Shown: piece by piece, positions 35,344 through 42,826 of the stretch
How positions within the stretch are numbered: the first letter of the stretch is position 1
How the letters are laid out: each line of letters starts with the position of its first letter
Assembly (NCBI GenBank): GCA_964627035.1
Contig: CAZVKN010000010.1
Location: 1-64,000, forward strand
Direction of reading: 5' to 3'
From: CAZVKN01 sp964627035
GTDB taxonomy: Bacteria > Electryoneota > AABM5-125-24 > Hatepunaeales > Hatepunaeaceae
DNA length: 64,000 bases
The notes under the pieces: generated by a model
Told to the model about the DNA's origin: nothing
The model's database searches: none
What the model saw: the letters and a program-made list of their open reading frames with translations, nothing else
Translations under genes and position numbers: made by a program

Positions 35344-36419
35344 ACTTTGAGGAATCGCTCTGATTCCACTGACCAATTACTGATCTTTCTGCCTGTCAAT
35401 TCGATGAGATGTGGCAGCTGACGATAAAGCTGTTCACGGGGATACTTCCATGTCAATTTCTTATGCTGCAAGCTGCGCACGATATTCCTTGGCAGCTTGT
35501 CCAAAGCGTGCTGCTCAGGCTCACGCAGTCCTGACCAATTTGAATAATCCGCAATTGATGCAAACTTCTTGTCAGTTCTTATTCGTTCAATATGCAGGAA
35601 GACCTCGCCCCACCGCGCTGCCAATTCAAGAAATTGCTCCTCATTGAAAGAGACTCCCTCTTTACTGTCCGGCGAAAACTTAAACTCCAGCGCAGCCTCA
35701 TAAAGCTCTTTCATACCGAGATCTGCAACCGAATTATTTTCTTCGATCAGTTTGTTAAGCAGCTTATCGCGCCCGCTGTAGGCGGTGGTAAACCGCTTGT
35801 ATGTGATGAGCAGCCCGTCCCCCATTGCCAGACAGCATTTGTAATAGTTCCGCCTGATGAAATCCTTGTCGGGCAGAGGCATTCCTTCAATGTTCGGCTC
35901 ACCTCTTATGACTCGCAGAGCCCACAGCAGCCCTGCTCCCCGATTAAGCACCAGTCGCGTTGCTTCGATGGTTGATGGTGGTAGCTTGAGACTATCAGGT
36001 GCGTTCTTATAGAGAATATCCTCATCACCGGACATGACTATATGACCGTTCAGAAGATCATACCACATCAGCCAACAGGACCAATTGCGTACATCATCTA
36101 TGGTCAGAGGACGGCTGAAATCAACATCAATATGAATTTCCTGCTCAAATTTATGACTGACACTGTGAATCCCTTTCCAGTCAATTGCCCCCTTATCCTT
36201 GACAATGAAGGTCATATCGAGATCGTTGTATGGGTGCTCGACGCCATCCACCACCACCACTCCACCTTCACCGCGACCGTATCCACCACCGAGAAGAAGT
36301 GCTACGAGATTGTCGCCGAGTACTTTTTCAGTGTCAATCGCAATCCTCCCGAGCACATCCTCCATCTGCCGGTTAAACTCAGGTGAAGCGTGATTGGCGT
36401 ATTTAAGTCTGTTGTCCAT
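35325..36419 (-). CDS. nucleotidyltransferase-fold protein
   Basis: A 364-residue protein. Residues about 38-70 carry the Pol-beta-type signature LLLGGGYGRGEG followed by NDLDMTFIV (GG/GS...DxD), with a third acidic position likely in IHIDVDFS. The rest (about 130-364) is helical and unassigned. Such domains transfer nucleotides or, as in LicD-like proteins, phospho-groups. It overlaps the GT2 gene upstream by 17 nt and the APH-fold kinase gene downstream. Confidence 0.78.
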   Translation of the reverse strand: MDNRLKYANHASPEFNRQMEDVLGRIAIDTEKVLGDNLVALLLGGGYGRGEGGVVVVDGVEHPYNDLDMTFIVKDKGAIDWKGIHSVSHKFEQEIHIDVDFSRPLTIDDVRNWSCWLMWYDLLNGHIVMSGDEDILYKNAPDSLKLPPSTIEATRLVLNRGAGLLWALRVIRGEPNIEGMPLPDKDFIRRNYYKCCLAMGDGLLITYKRFTTAYSGRDKLLNKLIEENNSVADLGMKELYEAALEFKFSPDSKEGVSFNEEQFLELAARWGEVFLHIERIRTDKKFASIADYSNWSGLREPEQHALDKLPRNIVRSLQHKKLTWKYPREQLYRQLPHLIELTGRKISNWSVESERFLKVWNRFN

Positions 36420-37245
36420 CCCTGAATCCTTTTCTTCGTCCGAGCAGTTGAGCCATCCTCATAAACGGCGAATAAATAAATGATCCGAGTGCCAGTCGTG
36501 GCAGGCTGTACTTCCAATCACCAATCACCTGCCTGCCGAATGGAAGAATTGAATAGCGTAGCAGCGAAGTTTCCCAGAGCGACCAGTCGAATATTACCGC
36601 TTCAGCTTTGCCCTCACCATACTGTCGTTTGTGCCACTGCTTTAAGGTGTAGTTGTGCGAGTGAGCCACGACAGATTTTTTAACATATTGGATCTTATAC
36701 CCCTTCTGTCGTATCCGCCATGTCCATTCAACATCTTCAGAGTATTGAATGTCCTCGTTAAATTTCATTTCATCCCAGACTGATCGTCTGATAGCCGACG
36801 ATGCCATAGAAAAACAGTGTTTCCAGTACTTTTGCAGCGAACCGTCACCGAAAGTTGCCTCTGTATCTTTGGCGTATAACGGTTTACAGTCAGGTCGAGG
36901 AATCTGCCTTCCGAATACCGCACCGACTTTGTCATCTTGAAAACCTGTCAGCAGGTGTCGTAACCACTTATCGTTCTGGGGTGTGCAGTCAGAGTTGAGG
37001 AACACAACGAACTGACCCTCTGATGCTTTCATCGCTTGATTCAGCACCCGACCCGGCACATAAGTTCCTTTCGGGATATTAATTATCTTATCTGAATATT
37101 TGCTAATCTCTTCAGCGGTGCCGTCACTTGACTCATTATCCATCGCTATCAGCTCATACTCCATGTCCTGCCGAGAGACCATTTTTAGTGTCTCGCTAAT
37201 CATAGGCATGTCGTTGTATGAGCGGAGAATGATGTTGGGTTTCAT
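36403..37245 (-). CDS. GT2-family glycosyltransferase
   Basis: A 280-residue GT-A enzyme with the GT2 fold: NIILRSYNDMPMISETL (nucleotide-binding start), ELIAMDNESSDGTAEEI, the metal-binding FVVFLNSDCTP (DxD-like), and SEDVEWTWRIRQKGYKI near the catalytic base (ED motif). Rhamnosyltransferase-type GT2 enzymes of O-antigen loci look like this. It starts two bases after the stop of the phosphodiesterase gene. Confidence 0.92.
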   Translation of the reverse strand: MKPNIILRSYNDMPMISETLKMVSRQDMEYELIAMDNESSDGTAEEISKYSDKIINIPKGTYVPGRVLNQAMKASEGQFVVFLNSDCTPQNDKWLRHLLTGFQDDKVGAVFGRQIPRPDCKPLYAKDTEATFGDGSLQKYWKHCFSMASSAIRRSVWDEMKFNEDIQYSEDVEWTWRIRQKGYKIQYVKKSVVAHSHNYTLKQWHKRQYGEGKAEAVIFDWSLWETSLLRYSILPFGRQVIGDWKYSLPRLALGSFIYSPFMRMAQLLGRRKGFRDGQQT

Positions 37246-37247
37246 GT

Positions 37248-38447
37248 TTACCCCCCTTTAGTCCCCCCCTGCATTGCATGGGGGGGAAATGATAACGCCA
37301 CGTCAGCTTCGCGCTTCATAATGTCATACAGATCTTCAAGTCCTTTTGCGGGTGGTTCCGGTGTCACATTGCTACACAACATCGCTACAGAATCTTTGTC
37401 GAACGGGTCGTAGCCGTGCATTCCGGCAAGTGTCGTTTCACCGAGAAAACTGGGGCAGAGTAGAATGCCGGGTTTCATGAGGAAAAACAGATCTCCATAC
37501 ATGTTGGTCGGGAAATCGCAGCCCCATTTGGATAGAGTCTCATCGGACAGGATATCACCACGCTTCTCTTTCTTCAAAGCCTCAATAATTGCCTGTTTCG
37601 CATCATCGTTAAAGAACCAAAATCGTGCCATCGTTGAGTCGTAAACTGCAGCATAATCCACACCAAATTTATATCCGAGATTGGTAATCTGAGGGATTAA
37701 TGCACAATCTTCAGTGATGTCGGTCATCCCGTGATCGGTGAACACGTACAGGTTTACTTCCTCGTAATTCTGATAAGCAGTTTTTAGTATGTCGCGCATC
37801 TGCTGCTCATACCAGATTATCTTATCGTCAACCCTCTTTGACACCTTTCCATCGGCATGAAGAGTCGCATCCATCGCAGCCATGTACAGATATGCGAAAA
37901 CAATCTCACCTTTGTTGAGATCGTTTTTCAGTAGCTGCAGGTTGTGTTCCTCAGATTTCCACCACTCTGACATATAAAACGGGATGCTGTTATCACGAAG
38001 ATGATCAAATATGGTCGGAACACCGCTGTTCATTCCTCCAGGCTGGTACAGGTCACGCTTCTCCGAATAGTCAAAGTGATGTATCAGATCAAACGGCATG
38101 TTGTAGATCTGAAAGTAGCCGGTGAAACCGTAGTACCGCTTCAAAAATCGGCTCATTAATCTGCGAACACGTCCGCGGCTCGTCAGATTTTTCGGAAAGA
38201 TGTTCAGCCAATGCGCAGCCTTAAACGGCGATTGCTTTGGATTGTAGTAAAAAAAGGAGAAATGCCCGTGATCGCGAGGCATTTTACCTGTGATGATGGT
38301 CGGATCACACGTGGAGCTGTAGCCAAAGATCGTTCCAAGCGGCTGCTTGTGAGTCAGGATGTCATCCAGAAATGAGTGTGTCCGGAGTATCTCCCAACCG
38401 AATGCATCAATAAATGTAAAAAGGGCTAAGCGTTTGGTTTTTACCAT
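37248..38447 (-). CDS. alkaline phosphatase-superfamily phosphodiesterase (type I nucleotide pyrophosphatase-like)
   Basis: A 399-residue cytosolic-looking enzyme (no signal peptide). The metal-site pattern of the superfamily is present: FTFIDAFGWE (Asp), STCDPTIITG (Thr/Ser nucleophile region), VFTDHGMTDI (Asp-His) and LAGMHGYDP (His). It is probably the first gene of the EPS operon and could process a nucleotide sugar or a phosphodiester decoration. The final residues FPPHAMQGGTKGG and the stop lie in a C/G-run repeat (37250-37287), so the natural C-terminus was replaced. Confidence 0.85.
   Translation of the reverse strand: MVKTKRLALFTFIDAFGWEILRTHSFLDDILTHKQPLGTIFGYSSTCDPTIITGKMPRDHGHFSFFYYNPKQSPFKAAHWLNIFPKNLTSRGRVRRLMSRFLKRYYGFTGYFQIYNMPFDLIHHFDYSEKRDLYQPGGMNSGVPTIFDHLRDNSIPFYMSEWWKSEEHNLQLLKNDLNKGEIVFAYLYMAAMDATLHADGKVSKRVDDKIIWYEQQMRDILKTAYQNYEEVNLYVFTDHGMTDITEDCALIPQITNLGYKFGVDYAAVYDSTMARFWFFNDDAKQAIIEALKKEKRGDILSDETLSKWGCDFPTNMYGDLFFLMKPGILLCPSFLGETTLAGMHGYDPFDKDSVAMLCSNVTPEPPAKGLEDLYDIMKREADVALSFPPHAMQGGTKGG
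37250..37287. repeat. C-run/G-run dispersed element, copy 2 (in the 3' end of a coding region)
   Basis: CCCCCC-TTTAGT-CCCCCCC-TGCATTGCAT-GGGGGGG, the same layout as 10935-10976. The second C-run and the G-run form a stem around TGCATTGCAT. It encodes the last residues of the phosphodiesterase and sits directly before the GT2 start. Confidence 0.85.
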
Positions 38448-38502
38448 TGATTACCTCAGAATTCGAATGAAGTACCGGAACCATTCTATAAACAGTGGAT
38501 TT

Positions 38503-38554
38503 GTAGTTGTGGTTGTCTCAAGCCCGACGTCGGGGTTGAGACAACCCCGACTAC
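38503..38554. repeat. GTAGT...ACTAC palindrome, copy 1 (52 bp)
   Basis: A nearly perfect 52-bp palindrome with the centre CCGACGTCGG; the two 26-bp halves differ at about three positions. The inner block GGTTGTCTCAA/TTGAGACAACC is the family hallmark. It lies in the gap 38448-38858, upstream of the EPS operon. The remainder of this 411-nt gap holds copy 2 (38772-38800) and no gene that I can support. Confidence 0.9.
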
Positions 38555-38771
38555 AATATATCATGCCATTTTGAATGCGACTTGGAATCAACCGCGACTA
38601 CCGGATGACAACATCACTAACATTTGTCACGAAATTACGGTATCCGAGTTAATCCCGGGCTATTTATATAGATCGAGTGACGGCACTCAGCCAAACATGC
38701 TGTCAGAAAGGAGTTCAGATCAAAGTTTGGTTAATAGTGAGGGTATTTCCTTTGCTGTAATTTGTTCATTT

Positions 38772-38800
38772 GTAGTCGGGGTTGAGACAATCACAACTAC
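38772..38800. repeat. GTAGT...ACTAC palindrome, copy 2 (29 bp, short)
   Basis: GTAGTCGGGGTTGAGACAAT followed by CACAACTAC: a short form in which the inner half has been lost, leaving outer ends and one GAGACAA block. Confidence 0.8.
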
Positions 38801-38858
38801 GAACGTACAACTTGGTAATACTCTCAATAACTCTATACAGGATTGTGAAACAGTTGCG

Positions 38859-39209
38859 TTAAGACGATTGCTGTTCCTGGAACGCTCGGATCGCTTCGTC
38901 CTGATCGTTAAAGATGTCGAAGATGCGATGCATTCTAACCAGCTCAAATAGTGCACGCACCTGCTTTGACATGCCGCATAGCTTCATGTCACCGTCAACC
39001 GAATTGAGCTGGCGGAGGCAGGACAACAGTGCTCCCAGACCTGAACTGTCAACGAAACGAAGCCCGTTCATGTCAAATATGATGTTGGCTTTCTCACCAA
39101 GCAGAGGCTCCATCGCACGACGAAAGTCCTTGGAGTTGCCGGCATCAAGATCCTCTGTGGTCATGGAAATAATTTTTAATCCATCTTTTTCCAGGATATT
39201 AAGATTCAT
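38859..39209 (-). CDS. STAS-domain anti-sigma factor antagonist
   Basis: A 116-residue SpoIIAA/RsbV-like protein. NIIFDMNGLRFVDSSGLGALLSCLRQL contains the DSSGLG loop whose serine is phosphorylated by anti-sigma kinases in this family; the C-terminal half (LCGMSKQVRALFELVRMHRIFDIF) is also typical. No kinase or phosphatase partner is adjacent; it stands alone between the EPS operon and the secreted-protein genes, transcribed on the minus strand. Confidence 0.93.
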   Translation of the reverse strand: MNLNILEKDGLKIISMTTEDLDAGNSKDFRRAMEPLLGEKANIIFDMNGLRFVDSSGLGALLSCLRQLNSVDGDMKLCGMSKQVRALFELVRMHRIFDIFNDQDEAIRAFQEQQSS

Positions 39210-39861
39210 TACAAATCTCCAAATCTGTTAATGCAGTAATATTGATGTATAGTTCAACTTCAAACTGAAAAGGAAGTGTGATCAGGATCATAGATAAACC
39301 CACATTTTGCAGTAATTTATATAATGGAGTTCAGCAGCAATCCGACACCTGACCAAGTTGTTACAATGTAACCATCAAGGGTTTGAGTGTCAAGTATCAA
39401 CATAGGTCAATGGATTGCGCCTCATAATGTCCGGTTACATTCGTATTTTTGGTAGTCGGTATGTTTTTTGCATGGGCTCTATCATATAAGAGTCTTCAGA
39501 TGCGCAAGATGCTGTGAACGAATAAAATCTGAGAGCATTAACTAAGTGGTGATACAGTATCGTAATCGGGCTTGGGACAAGCCCGACGTCGTGGTTGAGA
39601 CAACCACGACTACAAAATCACTACTTGGTTAACACTCTCTAAAATCTAACGGTTTAACCGGATTTAAGACATTACCCGGTAGAAAACGATGATACCCGAA
39701 TTGCTTACAGTGCATAGATTTGTAACGTGGTGTGAACATTTTTCGCACCGGCTGATACTCTTGACTTTCGGGTATAATATCTTTTATATTACAATGATAT
39801 TCACTGCATTATAGCGTGCGAACCTATTGATGCAGCAAGTAAACAATACAGGAGCTGACAG
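39210..39861. other. 652-nt non-coding stretch upstream of the secreted-protein genes
   Basis: No gene is supported here. It holds a 52-bp palindrome at 39562-39613. A TATAAT at 39773-39778 could be part of a promoter for the 39862 gene but has no well-spaced -35 partner (a TTGACT only 6 bp away). A good ribosome site (AGGAGCTGACAG) precedes the ATG at 39862. Confidence 0.6.
39562..39613. repeat. GTAAT...ACTAC palindrome, copy 3 (52 bp)
   Basis: Same family and length as 38503-38554: the left half carries CGGGCTTGGGACAAGCCCGAC, itself a hairpin when its last base is ignored, and the right half GTCGTGGTTGAGACAACCAC, also a hairpin. So the unit can fold either as one long cruciform or as two adjacent hairpins. 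Confidence 0.88.
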
Positions 39862-42816
39862 ATGAGACTGCTCGCATCTATGTTTTCAATTCTGATTTTA
39901 CTTCCGACGCTACTCTTCGCCGACATCATAAATGTCCCTGACGATCACGAGACCATCCAGGGGGCAATCGAAGCGGCTGAAGACGGTGATACCGTTCTCG
40001 TTGAGCCGGGTGAATATGTTGAGTATCCAAATTTTGAAGGTAAAAGAATTACTGTAGCCGGTTTATACCTTACCACCGGCGATGAATCTCATATCGCAGA
40101 AACTATTGTTGACGGCAACGATGAAGGGCGTGTGTTCTCGTTCAGAAGTGATGAGGATGAGGAGTCTATCCTTTGCGGGCTCACCATCCGAAACGGTGCT
40201 TCAACCTACGGTGCCGGAATTTACATCAACGGTGCCGCCCCTACACTTAGAAACTTAGTTATTTATAGCAATCATGCAACCCGTTATGGTGGCGGAATCT
40301 ATGCTACTCATGGTTCCGAACCGACCTTGATCAATGTCACATTAACCGATAACTCCGCGGAGCAAGCAGGAGGTGCGATACGCACCAATGACGAATCCAC
40401 TATTAATATGACTAATTGCATTGTGTGGAACAATGAACCTGCAGAACTTCAGGATGATTTGAGCATAACCTATTCAGACGTAGAAGACGGCTATAACGGA
40501 CAAGGAAATATAGAATCCAACCCGCGGTTCGTTGACGCCGACGCGAGTGATTACAGTTTAGCAGATAACAGCCCCTGCATTGACCGGGGCGATCCCGATT
40601 CACCCGAGAGTCCCGACGGCAGCCGCAATGATATGGGAGCTTTATCATTCACACACCAACCTGAGCTGGCGGTTGCGCCGGAACAGTTAAACTTCAGAAC
40701 CAGAGTCGGTATGGAACTCGAGCGAAGCTTCACTATTGAGAATGTGGGAGCGATACCGGCACATGTTACTTCCATCAGCATTGAGGGAGAAGCTCCTTTT
40801 GAGTTTGAAGCAATTGAAGAAGCAATTGAAATTGCTCCTGAAGAGGAATATGAGGTAATAGTCACATTTGCCCCGGATGAAGAAGGCGAATTCAATTCTG
40901 TCATCGAAATTGAAACGGATGATCCCGATAATGAAGTTTTTGAAGTTGCATTATCAGGATTCGCTGAACCTCCCATTCCGCAGATAATGATAGACACTGA
41001 GACTATTGATTACAGAGAGGTTGCGCTCAGAGTTGACAGCTCCGTTGACCTGACTATTTCCAATGGTGGTGATGTTACATTGATCGTAGAAGAGATCACA
41101 ATCGGCGGCGAACAGGCGGACGTCATCCAGATCAGCGTTGATGCGCTGGAAGTTGAACCCGATGAGAATCAGGTTGTAACCGTAACCGCCACACCGGGAG
41201 TTTTAGGTCAATTCAATGCGTCACTGTCAATCAGTTGTAACGATCCGGATCAGCCAGAGGTCAACATTGACATATTGGGAAGCGCAGTTCTCCCCGATTT
41301 GCATTACGCGTTTACCGCAAACACCGGAACCAATCACACAATTCTCGTCAGAGAAGTTACCATTGATGAAGAAGAGTTTGAACTCGGGAACGAGGTCGGA
41401 GTCTTTTCACCCGATAACCTCTGCTGTGGAGGTGTGATGTGGATGGGTGAGCAAGCCGGTCTAATTGCCTGGGGCGACAATGAGATGACCGAAGCTGTTG
41501 ACGGAATGCAGGAAGATGAGCAGATGACGTTCAAGCTGTGGGACTACGTCGCTGAACAAGAGTATGTCGCAGAACCGGAGTTCATTCAGAACGAGCGGAT
41601 TAACGGTGACGACATCTACCATGATGACGGCTTAACGATTCTGACACTGTCAGTTGTACACGAGGAAGTGGTGGGATTTATGATGCAGCTGCGTGAAGGA
41701 TGGAATCTATGCTCAGCTCCGATGATTCCTGAAGACGGAGATGTCACAGTTTTATGGCGTCCGGTGGTTGAACGTGAGCACCTTGCAATCCTGAAAAATC
41801 AAAGCGGTCGCTTTTATGTTCCAGCAATACCCTTCTCAAACATGCCCCCCTGGGATTTCAGGCAAGGCTATCAGGCGAGGTTGTTAGAAGCTGATTCGCT
41901 TTTGGTTGTCGGTGAGTGGGCGGATGAGGACACAGCTATTCCTCTGCGTGCCGGATGGAATATGGTAGCGTATCTGCCTGAGCAGGAGGTTGAAGCTCCT
42001 GATGCGTTTGAGAATGTGAATGACATTATGATAATCGCCAAAGATGTCCGTGGGAGATTTTATGTTCCAGCCATCCCATTCAGTAACATGGGCAATTTGA
42101 GCAGAGGTCAAGGCTATCAGGTGAACATGAGTGAGGAGAGCGAACTGGTGTGGAATGTTCCCGAGCAGTTCATGCCGGGTGCTTCCCCGCAAGAAGAAGT
42201 CAGCCACGCATCCGAGATTCTGATTACAGAGTCAAACATGTCACTTCTCATTCAGAGCTTGCCAAATCTGCCGTCCGACGGAGTTGAAATCACTCTTCAA
42301 AACGGATCAGGACTAATTGTGGGTGAATGTAAGCTTATCGGTGAAGGACCGTGGGGATTGGCAGTATGGGGCGATGATCCGACCACTGAAGATGTTGACG
42401 GTGCGATTGACGGTGAATTGCTTGATATGCAGGTATGGCACAAGGATCAATTGGTTGATGCGCGCGTTACCTGGATTAAAGGTGAAAGCAGATATGTGAA
42501 GGACGCTCTATCAATTGCCGAGATCAACTTGAGCGGAAGCGCATCGGTCGCTGATGAGTTCATGCTCTCCGAGCCTTATCCGAATCCGTTTAACAGCTCC
42601 ACCAAATTGAGCTTTTCACTAATTGAAGACGGCTTTACTGAACTCGCAATATACGATGTCGGAGGGCGGTTGGTATCCACGCTGCTGTCGCAGCCGCTTG
42701 CAGCCGGTCATCACAGGATCACGTTTAACGCCGGATCGCTGCCGAGCGGGGTTTTCCTCGCCCAGTTGAAATCGGGAGGTGAGGTGATGAACGTTAAAAT
42801 GCTGCTGTTGCGATAG
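39862..42816 (+). CDS. secreted beta-helix surface protein with type IX-like C-terminal sorting domain
   Basis: A 984-residue exported protein. Signal peptide (about 1-20); right-handed beta-helix with polymorphic-OMP-like repeats (about 25-235, e.g. GGGIYATHGSEPTLINVTL and AGGAIRTNDES); two ASH/choice-of-anchor-D Ig-like domains (about 265-475); a domain containing GLIAWGDNEMTEAVDG (about 478-605); two GWN...GRFYVP modules (about 609-775); a second WGDD domain (about 790-895); then PYPNPFNSSTKLSFSL ... LPSGVFLAQL (903-984), a sorting domain of the Por/T9SS type. No enzyme motif was found. It lies 10 bp before the first C25 peptidase gene, so the two are co-transcribed. Confidence 0.88.
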   Translation: MRLLASMFSILILLPTLLFADIINVPDDHETIQGAIEAAEDGDTVLVEPGEYVEYPNFEGKRITVAGLYLTTGDESHIAETIVDGNDEGRVFSFRSDEDEESILCGLTIRNGASTYGAGIYINGAAPTLRNLVIYSNHATRYGGGIYATHGSEPTLINVTLTDNSAEQAGGAIRTNDESTINMTNCIVWNNEPAELQDDLSITYSDVEDGYNGQGNIESNPRFVDADASDYSLADNSPCIDRGDPDSPESPDGSRNDMGALSFTHQPELAVAPEQLNFRTRVGMELERSFTIENVGAIPAHVTSISIEGEAPFEFEAIEEAIEIAPEEEYEVIVTFAPDEEGEFNSVIEIETDDPDNEVFEVALSGFAEPPIPQIMIDTETIDYREVALRVDSSVDLTISNGGDVTLIVEEITIGGEQADVIQISVDALEVEPDENQVVTVTATPGVLGQFNASLSISCNDPDQPEVNIDILGSAVLPDLHYAFTANTGTNHTILVREVTIDEEEFELGNEVGVFSPDNLCCGGVMWMGEQAGLIAWGDNEMTEAVDGMQEDEQMTFKLWDYVAEQEYVAEPEFIQNERINGDDIYHDDGLTILTLSVVHEEVVGFMMQLREGWNLCSAPMIPEDGDVTVLWRPVVEREHLAILKNQSGRFYVPAIPFSNMPPWDFRQGYQARLLEADSLLVVGEWADEDTAIPLRAGWNMVAYLPEQEVEAPDAFENVNDIMIIAKDVRGRFYVPAIPFSNMGNLSRGQGYQVNMSEESELVWNVPEQFMPGASPQEEVSHASEILITESNMSLLIQSLPNLPSDGVEITLQNGSGLIVGECKLIGEGPWGLAVWGDDPTTEDVDGAIDGELLDMQVWHKDQLVDARVTWIKGESRYVKDALSIAEINLSGSASVADEFMLSEPYPNPFNSSTKLSFSLIEDGFTELAIYDVGGRLVSTLLSQPLAAGHHRITFNAGSLPSGVFLAQLKSGGEVMNVKMLLLR

Positions 42817-42826
42817 GGGATGTAAA

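Noticed and set aside
38448..38951. Plus-strand frames of about 70 and 126 codons in the palindrome-rich gap
   Set aside because: They read through palindromes and the antisense strand of the STAS gene, lack convincing ribosome sites and have no recognisable motif.
39761..39778. TTGACT and TATAAT as a sigma-70 promoter for the 39862 gene
   Set aside because: The two boxes are only 6 bp apart, too close for a -35/-10 pair; kept only as a possible -10.
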